A stretch of 64,000 nucleotides of DNA from an uncultured Eubacteriales bacterium (GTDB taxonomy: Bacteria; Bacillota; Clostridia; Christensenellales; CALVMC01): assembly GCA_949296455.1 (NCBI GenBank), contig CASFOZ010000004.1, positions 91,436 to 155,435 of the forward strand, in the 5' to 3' direction. The notes beneath the pieces are model-generated. The model was given only the letters and a program-made list of their open reading frames with translations, did not search any database and had not been told where the DNA came from. Below are positions 40,527 through 49,034 of the stretch, piece after piece; position 1 is the first letter of the stretch; every line of letters starts with the position of its first letter. The position numbers and the translations under genes are program-made.

Positions 40527-43058
40527 ATGAGTACCAATATGACTGTAAATGTAAAAGCTACTATTGATTATGCCAAAAAGATAGCCGCAAAGACGGGGGG
40601 AGTTCTGGGTACGGAACATTTACTGCTCGGTATTGTTGCTATACAAAATTCCCTTGCTTCTACCTATCTCAGAAGATTAGGGGTAGATTATTCGGTAGTT
40701 GCGGAACAGTTTGAAGCGAGGGCTAATCCGTCCAATACCGTAAGTTTTTCGCCCCGTGCGAAAAAGGCTCTTGAAATTGCCGAAGAATACTGCAAACACG
40801 GCGGGCAGGATTATATAAGTTCCTTGCATTTACTTGCGGGAATTATAGCGCAGCCTGACAGTTTCGGAGTATCGATTTTAAGGCAGAACGGTGTCGATGT
40901 AGACAGTTTGCTTGCCTATGTAAAATCCATGATAGCCGTTTACGATAAAACGGACGATGACGACGACGATATCGACATAGCAAGTTTTATGTTCGGTAAT
41001 ATGGGAAATCTTTCGGGCTTCGGACTCGGTGACAGCCAGCCTTCGTTTTACGCTTTTAAAACGGGCGGAGGCAACGGGAACGGTTCCAAGTCGGGCGGTT
41101 CGTCGATTTCGGGACTTGAAAAACTCGGCGTAGATTTAACGGCGAAAGCAAGAGAAGGGAAACTCGACCCGGTTATCGGAAGAGATAAGGAAATTGAAAG
41201 AATAATTCAGGTTCTTTCGAGAAGAACAAAAAACAATCCTATTTTAATAGGCGAGCCGGGCGTAGGAAAAACCGCCGTTGTAGAAGGGCTTGCTCAGGCT
41301 ATCGTTGACGGAAAGGTTTCGGAAATACTTAAAAACAAGGTTATTTTCTCTCTCGATATGGGCAGTCTGCTTTCGGGAACAAAGTACAGAGGGGAATTTG
41401 AGGAAAAACTTCAAAATGCAATAAGTACTATTAAGCAGAAAGGTAACATAATCTTGTTTATAGACGAAATACACACAATAGTAAAAGCAGGGGACGCAGA
41501 CGGAGCGATTTCCGCAGCAAACATATTAAAACCTTTGCTTGCAAGGGGCGAACTTCAAACGATAGGCGCAACGACTATAAACGAATACAGACAGAATTTT
41601 GAAAAAGACCCTGCCTTAGAGCGTAGATTCCAGCCTATTATGGTTGAGCCGCCGTCGGTTGAGGACGCTATTAAAATACTTACCGGACTTAAACCTAAAT
41701 ACGAACAGTTCCATAAACTGCGTATTTCAGACGAAGCGGTTGAAGCTGCCGTTAAAATGTCGGACAGATATATAAGCGACAGATTTCTTCCCGATAAAGC
41801 AATCGACCTTATAGACGAGGCTGCAAGTAAAAAAAGAGCAAAGCAGTTTGTGCTTCCCGAAGATATCAAAAAAATGGAAAGCAGGTTAGAGGCTCTTAAA
41901 AACGAAAAAGCCGAATGTGTAAAATACGACGAGTTCGAAAGGGCCCGTGAGTGTAAAACCCGTATAGACGAACTTACCGAAAAACTTGCAAAAGCCAAAG
42001 GACAGTGGTCTGAAAAGAATACGGACGACAATACGACGGTTACGGCAGAAGATATTGCCGATATCGTATCTCAGACGACTTCCGTTCCGGTATCCAAACT
42101 TACCGAAACCGAAAGTCAGAAACTTATGAACCTTGAAAAAACCTTACACGAAAGGGTTATAGGTCAGGACGAAGCGGTATCGGCTGTCGCAAGAGCGATA
42201 AGAAGGGCTCGTTCGGGAATAGGCGACCCCAAAAGACCTATCGGTTCCTTTATCTTCTTAGGACCTACGGGTGTAGGTAAAACCGAACTTTGCAAAGCAC
42301 TTGCAGAAGCCATGTTCGGAGACGAAAATCTTATGCTGAGATTCGATATGTCGGAGTATATGGAAAAGAACGATGTGACAAAGCTTATAGGTTCGCCGCC
42401 CGGATATGTAGGTTACGAGGAAGCGGGTCAGCTTACCGAAAAGGTAAGAAGAAAACCTTATTCGGTTATTCTGTTCGATGAAATAGAAAAAGCGCATATC
42501 GATGTTTTCAATGTTCTTTTACAGGTTCTCGATGACGGAAGGGTTACCGACTCGCACGGAAGAACGGTAAGTTTTAAAAATACTATTATAATTATGACTT
42601 CCAATATCGGCGCTTCTCAGATTTCCAAAATGAATCAGCTCGGTTTCGGCTCGGCTCAAGAAGAGGAAAACGAGTACGAGAAAATGAAGGAAAAACAGCT
42701 TGCCGAACTTAAAAGGGTAATGAAACCCGAGTTTTTAAACAGAATAGACGAAATAGTTATATTCAAAAAACTCGACAAGGATAATATAGCCCGTATCGCT
42801 ACCATGCTTATAGTTCAGCTTGCAAAAAGGCTTTCGCAAAAAAACATTAATCTCGAAGTCACGAAAGGCGCTTGCGATTTTATAGCAAAGCAGGGTACCG
42901 ACGCCGAGTACGGCGCAAGACCGCTTAAAAGAACTATTCAGAAACTTATCGAAGACAGACTTTCGGAAGAACTTCTGACAGGCAAAGTTAAAGAAGGACA
43001 AACGGTAGTAGTTTCCTTAAATTCCGATAAAAAAGGTCTTGAATTTAAGGTTAAATAA
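40527..43058 (+). CDS. clpC: ATP-dependent Clp protease ATPase subunit ClpC
   Basis: AAA+ unfoldase that feeds ClpP or acts as a chaperone. In 843 residues: Clp N-terminal repeats (about 1-140), D1 with GEPGVGKTA (about 241) and LDMGSLLSGTKYRGEFE (read as LDMGSLLSG and TKYRGEFE), a UVR-like segment EFERARECKTRI (about 471), and D2 with GPTGVGKTE (about 577). ATG 40527 has GAGGTG upstream; a GTG at 40518 lies within that site. The linker after the N-domain is long, with an Asp run (DDDDDID) and a Gly/Ser-rich part. No clpP is in view. Confidence 0.95.
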   Translation: MSTNMTVNVKATIDYAKKIAAKTGGVLGTEHLLLGIVAIQNSLASTYLRRLGVDYSVVAEQFEARANPSNTVSFSPRAKKALEIAEEYCKHGGQDYISSLHLLAGIIAQPDSFGVSILRQNGVDVDSLLAYVKSMIAVYDKTDDDDDDIDIASFMFGNMGNLSGFGLGDSQPSFYAFKTGGGNGNGSKSGGSSISGLEKLGVDLTAKAREGKLDPVIGRDKEIERIIQVLSRRTKNNPILIGEPGVGKTAVVEGLAQAIVDGKVSEILKNKVIFSLDMGSLLSGTKYRGEFEEKLQNAISTIKQKGNIILFIDEIHTIVKAGDADGAISAANILKPLLARGELQTIGATTINEYRQNFEKDPALERRFQPIMVEPPSVEDAIKILTGLKPKYEQFHKLRISDEAVEAAVKMSDRYISDRFLPDKAIDLIDEAASKKRAKQFVLPEDIKKMESRLEALKNEKAECVKYDEFERARECKTRIDELTEKLAKAKGQWSEKNTDDNTTVTAEDIADIVSQTTSVPVSKLTETESQKLMNLEKTLHERVIGQDEAVSAVARAIRRARSGIGDPKRPIGSFIFLGPTGVGKTELCKALAEAMFGDENLMLRFDMSEYMEKNDVTKLIGSPPGYVGYEEAGQLTEKVRRKPYSVILFDEIEKAHIDVFNVLLQVLDDGRVTDSHGRTVSFKNTIIIMTSNIGASQISKMNQLGFGSAQEEENEYEKMKEKQLAELKRVMKPEFLNRIDEIVIFKKLDKDNIARIATMLIVQLAKRLSQKNINLEVTKGACDFIAKQGTDAEYGARPLKRTIQKLIEDRLSEELLTGKVKEGQTVVVSLNSDKKGLEFKVK

Positions 43059-43115
43059 TGTTATAATAAAATCGATACAAGAGCAATCATTGCAATATGT
43101 AAGGAGGAAGGAATT

Positions 43116-43640
43116 ATGCAGATAGATTTTATTGCAAAGAATTACACAATCAGCGACAGACTTAAAGAGGTTATCGAAAAGAAAGTAAGTAAATTTGATA
43201 ATTATTTCGACGCCGACGCTACGGCAAGAGTCGTTTGCAGGGAAGTGAATACCGATAAGTATACTATGGAACTTACTATCAATTTCGGCGGCGGTAAGGT
43301 GCTGAGAAGTGAGGTTACCTCCGATAATATGTTCTCGAATATCGATATCATTATGCCTAAAATCGAAAGACAGGTTCGCAGGTTCAAAACTATTATCGAT
43401 AAGAAACACAAAGGTAAACCGGTGGAACTCGAATTTGACGAGAGTATCGATTACAAAATGCCTCAGGTCGTTAAAAACAAAAAGTTTAATTTGAAAGAAA
43501 TTTCAGTTGACGAGGCGATAGAAGCTCTCGAAATGAGTGAACACTCTTTCTATATTTTCATTAACAGAGCAAATAATTTCGTTAATGTGATTTATAAGAG
43601 AAAAGACGGAAATATCGGTTTAATAGATTTGGTTTATTAA
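43116..43640 (+). CDS. hpf: Ribosome hibernation promoting factor, long form
   Basis: Binds the 30S decoding region and dimerises 70S ribosomes in stationary phase. At 174 residues it is the long HPF type. The S30AE N-terminal domain (about 1-100) has DRLKEVIEKKVSKFDNYF (about 16-33). The C-terminal dimerisation domain (about 118-174) has SVDEAIEALEMSEHSFYIF (about 124-142) and ends NVIYKRKDGNIGLIDLVY (about 157-174). It lies 57 bp after clpC and may be partly read from it. A ribosome binding site of AAGGAGG precedes the ATG. Confidence 0.93.
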   Translation: MQIDFIAKNYTISDRLKEVIEKKVSKFDNYFDADATARVVCREVNTDKYTMELTINFGGGKVLRSEVTSDNMFSNIDIIMPKIERQVRRFKTIIDKKHKGKPVELEFDESIDYKMPQVVKNKKFNLKEISVDEAIEALEMSEHSFYIFINRANNFVNVIYKRKDGNIGLIDLVY

Positions 43641-43660
43641 AATTTTATAAAAATTTATCA

Positions 43661-43690
43661 AAAAAGCGTCTTTTTAAGACGCTTTTTTTA
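43661..43690. terminator. Bidirectional terminator after hpf
   Basis: Perfect 10-bp stem AAAAAGCGTC/GACGCTTTTT, 7-nt loop, T-run. Between convergent hpf and the flavin reductase gene. Confidence 0.9.
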
Positions 43691-43705
43691 TTTTGCTTTT
43701 AAACT

Positions 43706-44185
43706 CTATTTTCCGTATTTATCCAGAACTTCGCCTATATAAACGGTATGAAAGTTTTTTACGGGGTAGTTTTGCATAAGTTCGGGAATCATATCTTTTT
43801 CATTGATTTCGACTTTTGCTATTATTTTACATTCGTAATACATATCGCAGCCGCCTACCGTATAAGTCGATACCTTTTTTGCAGGTATCTTTTCAAGACC
43901 TGCTTTTTCGAATTTGTCTTCGTCCTTTCCGCTTGCCGTTCCGCAGTAACCGAGTTCTTTTTTCAATCCGCTGTAAGGTACGCTTAATGTAAATTCGCCG
44001 TATTTGTCGAGAAGCTGTTTAGTGTACCTTGTAGAGCGTACCGGTATCATTACCACTTCTTTTTTCCATATATATCCTATTGCGCCCCAGCCTACGGTCA
44101 TTGTATTTGGCTTTTCCTTTCCTGCGGTTAAAAATGCACCCGAGCCACAAAGCGAATTAAGAGTTTCAACTAATTTTTCAAACAT
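43706..44185 (-). CDS. Flavin reductase family protein
   Basis: A 159-residue FMN-binding split-barrel protein. Features are TAGKEKPNTMTVGWGAIGYIWKKEVV (read as TAGKEKPNTMTVGW and GAIGYIWKKEVV, about 21-46), VRSTRYTKQLLDKYGEFTLS (about 49-68) and the end NFHTVYIGEVLDKYGK. Such proteins bind FMN and may reduce flavins or act as ferredoxin-like electron shuttles; partners cannot be told here. AAAGGAG precedes the ATG. It is single and convergent with hpf. The 268 bp between it and queT hold the preQ1 riboswitch and otherwise AT-rich DNA. Confidence 0.8.
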   Translation of the reverse strand: MFEKLVETLNSLCGSGAFLTAGKEKPNTMTVGWGAIGYIWKKEVVMIPVRSTRYTKQLLDKYGEFTLSVPYSGLKKELGYCGTASGKDEDKFEKAGLEKIPAKKVSTYTVGGCDMYYECKIIAKVEINEKDMIPELMQNYPVKNFHTVYIGEVLDKYGK

Positions 44186-44404
44186 TTTTGTTCTCCTTTT
44201 TATTTTACTATTTAAATTATACTCTTTTTTTTGTGAATTGTAACGGTTTTGATTAAAATTGCGAACGGAAAGCAGTTTCTTTTCTCAAATAAAACTCTGA
44301 ACATTATTTATTAAATCTGACTAATCAACAAAATTTTAAGCCGTTAAAATTTATTTGTTTTGTAATTAAATTGACATTATTTAAATTATCTTCTAAAATA
44401 ATAC

Positions 44405-44446
44405 CCGACGGTTTTGTTGATAACCCGTCAATAAAAAAAACAGCAG
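44405..44446 (+). promoter_or_regulatory. preQ1-I riboswitch upstream of queT
   Basis: P1 stem GACGG/CCGTC (44407-44411 with 44425-44429), a 13-nt loop ending in the C-run (ACCC before the 3' arm) and an A-rich tail AATAAAAAAAA. A second pairing TGTTG (in the loop) with CAGCA (44441-44445) closes the H-type pseudoknot. The CAGCAGG at its 3' end is also the ribosome binding site of queT, so control is probably at translation. The layout follows the preQ1-I class. Confidence 0.75.
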
Positions 44447-44453
44447 GTATTAT

Positions 44454-44933
44454 ATGAAAACTAAAAAAATGACTGCGCTTGCATTGGTCGCAGCTCTTTA
44501 TTTGCTTTTTTCCATTGCACCTTTTTCTTTCACTACTATTCAGTTCAGACTTTCGGAAGCGTTAACCATTCTTCCTATGTTCTATTTCGGAAATGTATAT
44601 GCGATTACTTTAGGGTGTTTTCTTGCAAATTTGTTTTTTTCGCCCCTTGCGGTTTATGACGCTCTTATCGGAAGCGCAATTACATTCCTTGCCGCAATTT
44701 GTACTTATTTTATAAAAAATCCCTTCCTTGCCGCCGTTCCGCCGGTTATATTCAATGCGGTAGGACTTCCGTTAATGTGGTACTTTATAGGGGGGGATAC
44801 CGCTTATTGGATTAACTTTCTATCCATTCTCATTTCTCAGGCGGTTGTTATTTACGCTGTCGGTATTCCGCTTTACTATGCCGCTAAAAAATACCGCTTT
44901 TTTGAAGGCTTCGATAAAAGAAAATTGGATTAA
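44454..44933 (+). CDS. queT: QueT-family queuosine precursor transporter
   Basis: A 159-residue integral membrane protein predicted as the substrate-binding S component of an ECF transporter for preQ1 or related queuosine precursors. It starts MKTKKMTALALVAALYLLFS, then ITIQFRLSEALTILPMFYFGN-like segment (FRLSEALTILPMFYFGNVYA, about 32-51), typical of QueT. There are about five hydrophobic helices. The preQ1 riboswitch just upstream supports the substrate. Its stop overlaps that of the convergent gene. No ECF ATPase genes are adjacent, as usual for group II ECF systems. Confidence 0.85.
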   Translation: MKTKKMTALALVAALYLLFSIAPFSFTTIQFRLSEALTILPMFYFGNVYAITLGCFLANLFFSPLAVYDALIGSAITFLAAICTYFIKNPFLAAVPPVIFNAVGLPLMWYFIGGDTAYWINFLSILISQAVVIYAVGIPLYYAAKKYRFFEGFDKRKLD

Positions 44934-44945
44934 ATCCAATTTTCT
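44919..44945. terminator. Palindrome spanning both convergent stop codons
   Basis: Perfect 27-nt inverted repeat: AGAAAATTGGATT, centre A, AATCCAATTTTCT. It includes the last codons of both queT and the 84-aa gene. It may serve as a shared weak terminator. Confidence 0.6.
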
Positions 44946-45184
44946 ATTACAAATTTATCGAAATCTATGCTCTCTATAAAATCCTTTTCAAGAAGAGTCA
45001 AGGTATTGAATTTAACAAGATGTCTGTATTGTATTCCTATCAGCATAGGCGTCGGAATATCCAGTTTATAACATATTTCACGCAGCGCTTCTTTTACCGT
45101 ATCCTGCGTCATTACAGTTTTGTCCTTGTAAACGGTGTCTTTTACTATCTTGTTGTCTTTCAGGATTTTTACCCACAATCTCAT
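44930..45184 (-). CDS. Conserved small protein of Clostridia, unknown function
   Basis: An 84-residue soluble protein from ATG 45184: MRLWVKILKDNKIVKDTVYK, then EALREICYKLDIPTP (about 33-47), and an acidic/aromatic end (FIESIDFDKFVIENW). Similar proteins occur widely in Clostridia with no known function, from memory and not from a search. The frame extends to a TTG at 45220, but the ATG start aligns better with that pattern. No clear ribosome binding site is visible. It is divergent from rex with a Rex-like operator in between, so it may be Rex-controlled. Confidence 0.65.
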   Translation of the reverse strand: MRLWVKILKDNKIVKDTVYKDKTVMTQDTVKEALREICYKLDIPTPMLIGIQYRHLVKFNTLTLLEKDFIESIDFDKFVIENWI

Positions 45185-45212
45185 AAAATTTAATTTATAG
45201 GAAATAAATACT

Positions 45213-45253
45213 TTTGTCAATTAATTGACAAATATCCGCCGATTTATTAATAT
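45213..45253. promoter_or_regulatory. Rex-type operator overlapping the rex promoter
   Basis: TTGTCAATTAATTGACAA (45214-45231) is a perfect 18-bp palindrome with the TTGTxAA-N4-TTxACAA geometry of Rex sites. It contains TTGACA (45225-45230) as the -35, with TAATAT at 45248-45253 (17-bp spacing) for rex. This implies NADH-sensitive autoregulation of rex and perhaps of the divergent gene. Confidence 0.8.
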
Positions 45254-45281
45254 AAAAAAATAGAATATCAAGGGGACGAGT

Positions 45282-45929
45282 ATGACGAAAACCGTGTCGG
45301 AAGCCGTTATCAAAAGACTTCCTCGCTATTACAGATATTTAAAGGATTTGGAAGCAAAAGGCGAGGTTAAGGTTTCTTCCGTCGACCTTGCTTCCCGTAT
45401 GGGACTTACCGCCTCTCAGGTCAGACAGGATTTTTGCAACTTCGGCGAGTTCGGACAGCAAGGCTACGGTTACGATGTCAAAAAACTTAAAACGGAAATA
45501 TCCAGGATTTTAGGTTTAGGCAAAAATTACAGCCTTATTATTTTCGGCGGCGGAAATATAGGTTCGGCTCTTGCAGGCTATAAAGGATTCCCCAATGAAG
45601 GTTTTACGGTCAAAGCGGTGTTCGATAAATTTCCGTCAAAATGCAAAATCGATACCGTTCCGGTCTATAATACCGACAAACTTTCTGAATTTTTAAAAAA
45701 TGAAAAAGTCGATATTGCGGTTATAGCAACTCAAACTAAAGATGCGCCCGAAGTTGCAGAACTTATCATTTCTTCGGGAATTAAAAATATTTGGAATTTT
45801 GCGCCAATTGATTTGAATCTTAAAAAAGGCGTGATTGTAGAAAATATGTTTATGAGCGACAGCTTATTTGTCCTTTCTTATAAAATGTCGCATAAAAATA
45901 CCGGAGGTCAAAATGGAAGAAAACAATAA
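45282..45929 (+). CDS. rex: Redox-sensing transcriptional repressor Rex
   Basis: A 215-residue repressor that reads the NADH/NAD ratio. The N-terminal winged helix (about 1-80) has the Rex segments RLPRYYRYLKDLEAKG (about 9-24), SSVDLASRMGLTASQVRQDF (about 32-51) and GQQGYGYDV. The Rossmann domain shows IFGGGNIGSALAGYKGF (about 87-103), the NAD site. AAGGGGA precedes the ATG. It overlaps greA by 17 bp, and an operator lies in its promoter. Targets are usually fermentation genes, none of which lie here. Confidence 0.93.
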   Translation: MTKTVSEAVIKRLPRYYRYLKDLEAKGEVKVSSVDLASRMGLTASQVRQDFCNFGEFGQQGYGYDVKKLKTEISRILGLGKNYSLIIFGGGNIGSALAGYKGFPNEGFTVKAVFDKFPSKCKIDTVPVYNTDKLSEFLKNEKVDIAVIATQTKDAPEVAELIISSGIKNIWNFAPIDLNLKKGVIVENMFMSDSLFVLSYKMSHKNTGGQNGRKQ

Positions 45930-46392
45930 CAGCGTCTATCTTACCAAAGCGGGTTATAAAAAACTCGAAGAAAAACTCGAAGAACTCGTCGTTAAAAAAA
46001 GAAGCGAAGTCGCAGAAAAAATTAAAGTTGCAAGAGAGTTCGGAGATATTAGCGAAAACGCCGAATACGACGCAGCAAAAGAAGAACAGGCTATGCTCGA
46101 AGGCGAAATCAAAACCATTCAGGCTCAGCTTGCAAATGCGGTAATTATCGACGAGGACAGTATCGATACCAATACCGTTTCTTTGGGGTGCACCGTCAAA
46201 CTTTACGATATAGAGTTCGACGAAGCCAACGAATATCAGCTTGTGGGCGCTACAGAAGCCAATATAAAAGAAGGTAAAATAAGCACAAGTTCGCCCGTGG
46301 GTGCGGCTATACTCGGCAAACGTAAAGGCACCACGGTAGAAGTTGAAACTCCCCAAGGCACAATTAAAGTTAAAATAATGAGTATTTCTTAA
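45913..46392 (+). CDS. greA: Transcription elongation factor GreA
   Basis: Rescues backtracked RNA polymerase by stimulating RNA cleavage. In 159 residues it has the N-terminal coiled coil (about 11-80) with the acidic tip segment [19 protein letters not shown] (about 41-59) and the C-terminal FKBP-like domain with [13 protein letters not shown] (about 130-142). I use ATG 45913 with GGAGG just upstream, not the longer frame from 45868. It starts inside the end of rex and precedes lysS by 14 bp, a common greA-lysS order. Confidence 0.95.
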   Translation: MEENNNSVYLTKAGYKKLEEKLEELVVKKRSEVAEKIKVAREFGDISENAEYDAAKEEQAMLEGEIKTIQAQLANAVIIDEDSIDTNTVSLGCTVKLYDIEFDEANEYQLVGATEANIKEGKISTSSPVGAAILGKRKGTTVEVETPQGTIKVKIMSIS

Positions 46393-46406
46393 TTTCGGGT
46401 GTTATT

Positions 46407-47912
46407 ATGCAGGAAAACGAAAATTTGTCAGAGTTGCAGACAGAAGAAATCGATGTCAACGAAATTATTAAACAGAGAAGGGAAAAATTAACCGCTCTTT
46501 GTGACAGCGGGAACAGCCCTTATGATATTTGTAAGTTCGATAAAAACGCTCAATCAAAAAAAATAATCGATAATTTTCAAAAATACGAAAATAAAAAGGT
46601 AAAAATAGCAGGCCGTCTTATGTCCAAAAGAATTATGGGCAAAGCAAGTTTTTCTCATATTCTCGACGGGGACGGGCTTATTCAGATTTATCTCAAAAAA
46701 GATATTCTCAACGACAAATACGAAGAGTATAAAAAGTTCGATATCGGTGATATCGTAGGAGTCAAGGGTGAAGTATTTATGACGCATAAAGGCGAAATTT
46801 CAATCCGCGCTACCGATATAGTACTTTTATCAAAATCCCTTTTGCCTCTTCCCGAAAAATTTCACGGTCTTAAAGATACAGACCTCAGGTACAGACAGCG
46901 TTATGTCGATTTAATCGTAAATCCCGCAGTAAAAGAGGTTTTCGTAAAGCGTTCCAAAATAATTTCCGCAATAAGAAAATTCCTCGATTCCAAAGGATTT
47001 ACCGAAGTCGAAACGCCCGTTCTCAATTCCATTGCGGGAGGCGCTGCGGCAAGACCGTTTATTACCCATCATAACGCACTCGATATCGATATGTATCTGC
47101 GTATCGCTTTGGAACTTCACCTTAAAAGACTTATTGTCGGCGGTTTCGAAAAAGTGTACGAAATAGGGAGGGTTTTCCGTAACGAAGGAATTTCCATAAG
47201 ACATAATCCCGAGTTTACTTTACTCGAACTTTACGAGGCTTACAGCGATTATAGTAAGATAATGGACTTAACCGAAGAAATTATAAGAAGTGCCGCAAAA
47301 GCCGTCTGCCCCGATATGAAAACTGTTTATAACGGAACGGTTATCGAACTTGATAAGCCTTTTACAAGAATAACAATGAAAGAAGCGGTTAAAAAATATT
47401 CGGGTGTTGATTTCGATAAGGTAGCCGATTTGAACGAAGCAAGAAATCTTTGCAAAACTCACGCAGTAGAATTCGAAGAGAAACATTCGGTAGGGGAAAT
47501 AATCAATCTTTTCTTTGAAAAGTTCGTTGAAGAAAATTTGATTCAGCCTACTTTCGTCACAGAGTATCCGGTTGAAATTTCACCCCTTGCAAAAAGAATG
47601 AAAGACAATAAAAATTTCACCGAAAGATTCGAACTCTTTATTGTGGGCAGAGAACACGCAAACGCATTTTCGGAACTTAACGACCCGATTGACCAGAGAG
47701 AAAGATTCGTCAGACAGGCAATATTGAAAAGTCAGGGCGACGAGGAAGCCTGCGATGTGGATGAAGATTTTCTTACTGCTCTCGAATACGGTATGCCTCC
47801 GACAGGCGGACTCGGTATAGGTATCGACAGACTTGTAATGCTTCTTACCGACAGCGCTTCGATAAGAGACGTACTGTTGTTCCCGACAATGAAGCCTAAG
47901 GGCGGAATTTAA
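46407..47912 (+). CDS. lysS: Lysyl-tRNA synthetase, class II
   Basis: Charges tRNA-Lys. The 501 residues show the OB-fold domain (about 60-165, with [14 protein letters not shown] at about 69-82) and catalytic motifs: motif 1 region [21 protein letters not shown] ([11 protein letters not shown] and GGAAARPF), motif 2 [18 protein letters not shown] (about 258-275) and motif 3 [15 protein letters not shown] (about 470-484). Third gene of the rex-greA-lysS run. A short acidic N-terminus precedes the usual start. It ends at a strong terminator. Confidence 0.95.
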   Translation: MQENENLSELQTEEIDVNEIIKQRREKLTALCDSGNSPYDICKFDKNAQSKKIIDNFQKYENKKVKIAGRLMSKRIMGKASFSHILDGDGLIQIYLKKDILNDKYEEYKKFDIGDIVGVKGEVFMTHKGEISIRATDIVLLSKSLLPLPEKFHGLKDTDLRYRQRYVDLIVNPAVKEVFVKRSKIISAIRKFLDSKGFTEVETPVLNSIAGGAAARPFITHHNALDIDMYLRIALELHLKRLIVGGFEKVYEIGRVFRNEGISIRHNPEFTLLELYEAYSDYSKIMDLTEEIIRSAAKAVCPDMKTVYNGTVIELDKPFTRITMKEAVKKYSGVDFDKVADLNEARNLCKTHAVEFEEKHSVGEIINLFFEKFVEENLIQPTFVTEYPVEISPLAKRMKDNKNFTERFELFIVGREHANAFSELNDPIDQRERFVRQAILKSQGDEEACDVDEDFLTALEYGMPPTGGLGIGIDRLVMLLTDSASIRDVLLFPTMKPKGGI

Positions 47913-47936
47913 TTTAATCAATAAAATCAACAGTAA

Positions 47937-47970
47937 AAAACCGCATTAAAATGAATTTTAATGCGGTTTT
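47937..47970. terminator. Terminator after lysS
   Basis: Perfect 16-bp stem (47937-47952 with 47955-47970), loop GA, flanked by A and T runs. Bidirectional with the minus-strand gene to the right. Confidence 0.9.
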
Positions 47971-48053
47971 TTTATTACTTTCCGTAATTTAACATACTTA
48001 ATCGAATTATAATTTAAAACTTTAATTGCTTTTTAATCAAAACTGTTTTCATT

Positions 48054-48785
48054 TTACAAAAACAAAGCTCCGGTAAGAGCGGATATAAAATAACCTGCCG
48101 TTATAAAGGGAATTATGTAAATTTTATTAAACATTTTGCCGCCTTTTTTAGATTGAAAAATCAGAAACAGTATAACGAATATAAACGCAAGAAAAAGCGC
48201 ATATACAAAATTTTGAAGTCCCAATATTACGGCAACCGTGATAAGGGCAAGCCCTTCTTCCTTTTTGCTTTTTATGCTGAACGCAAGTATTAAATAGAAA
48301 ACAGTTGCAACAGCAGCTGCAATCAATTTTGAATAGTACATAATATCTCCGCCTATTTGCGGAATAAATGTCAGTAATGCCAATACAAAACAGGGGATAA
48401 GAAGTTTTCTCGGAATGCAATTATATTTTACCTGTATTACTGCAAGAGCAAGACAAATAGAGAGCGATAAATCGAGTATTATCGCAAACGGTGAAAATCC
48501 GTACACTAAATAACTGAAAAAATAAAATATTATGTTTATTAAAATAACATACTGATTTGTATAATTTATTTTTTGGTTACAACTTGCGCAACAGCCATTC
48601 AAGAAAATATAAGAAAATATGGAAATGTGTTCGTAAAACTTGTACTTTCTTCCGCAATACGGACAGTATAAGTCAGAAACGTTTCTGTAATTTTTTTTGG
48701 GTGCAAAAATTATTATCGGATTAAGAAGTCCTCCGGTAATGAAACCAATTATAAATACAGTTACCAAAAATATAAAATTCAGCAT
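48054..48785 (-). CDS. Prepilin-peptidase-like membrane protein lacking catalytic Asp residues
   Basis: A 243-residue membrane protein. The first 95 residues match the N-terminal domain of type IV prepilin peptidases: a helix with FITGGLLNPIIIF, then the two CxxC pairs (CPYCGRKY, about 41, and CCASCNQKI, about 70) with ISIFSYIFLNG between. About six helices follow. The two aspartate motifs of the peptidase domain are not present: VIQVKYNCIPRKLL stands where D-x5-IPD is expected, and KKEEGLAL where GxGD is expected. The last residues are hydrophobic. No pilin or pilus genes are nearby. It is probably a pseudoenzyme with another role. Confidence 0.6.
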   Translation of the reverse strand: MLNFIFLVTVFIIGFITGGLLNPIIIFAPKKNYRNVSDLYCPYCGRKYKFYEHISIFSYIFLNGCCASCNQKINYTNQYVILINIIFYFFSYLVYGFSPFAIILDLSLSICLALAVIQVKYNCIPRKLLIPCFVLALLTFIPQIGGDIMYYSKLIAAAVATVFYLILAFSIKSKKEEGLALITVAVILGLQNFVYALFLAFIFVILFLIFQSKKGGKMFNKIYIIPFITAGYFISALTGALFL

Positions 48786-48956
48786 ATCTACAAATAGTTA
48801 TTTTAACAAATTTTTTTAATTAAATCAATAAAAAGCATTATTCTGTAATTTTAAGTAATTTTGACCGTAATCGTTCCGAAAATAAGTTTATATATGATTT
48901 TTTTGCTTAAAGTGTAAAAAATTGGCAAAAAAATAAAAAACTTTTGTTAAAATGTA

Positions 48957-48985
48957 TTGTCTTTATAATCTTTTTGCTATATAAT
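48957..48985 (+). promoter_or_regulatory. Candidate promoter of the giant surface protein gene
   Basis: TTGTCT (48957-48962) and TATAAT (48980-48985), 17 bp apart, 49 bp before the start. An alternative TATAAT at 48964 has a poorly spaced -35. Confidence 0.45.
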
Positions 48986-49034
48986 TAATATATATTTATT
49001 ATATTGCTTTACGATTATCACTCCGGGGGGAGAT

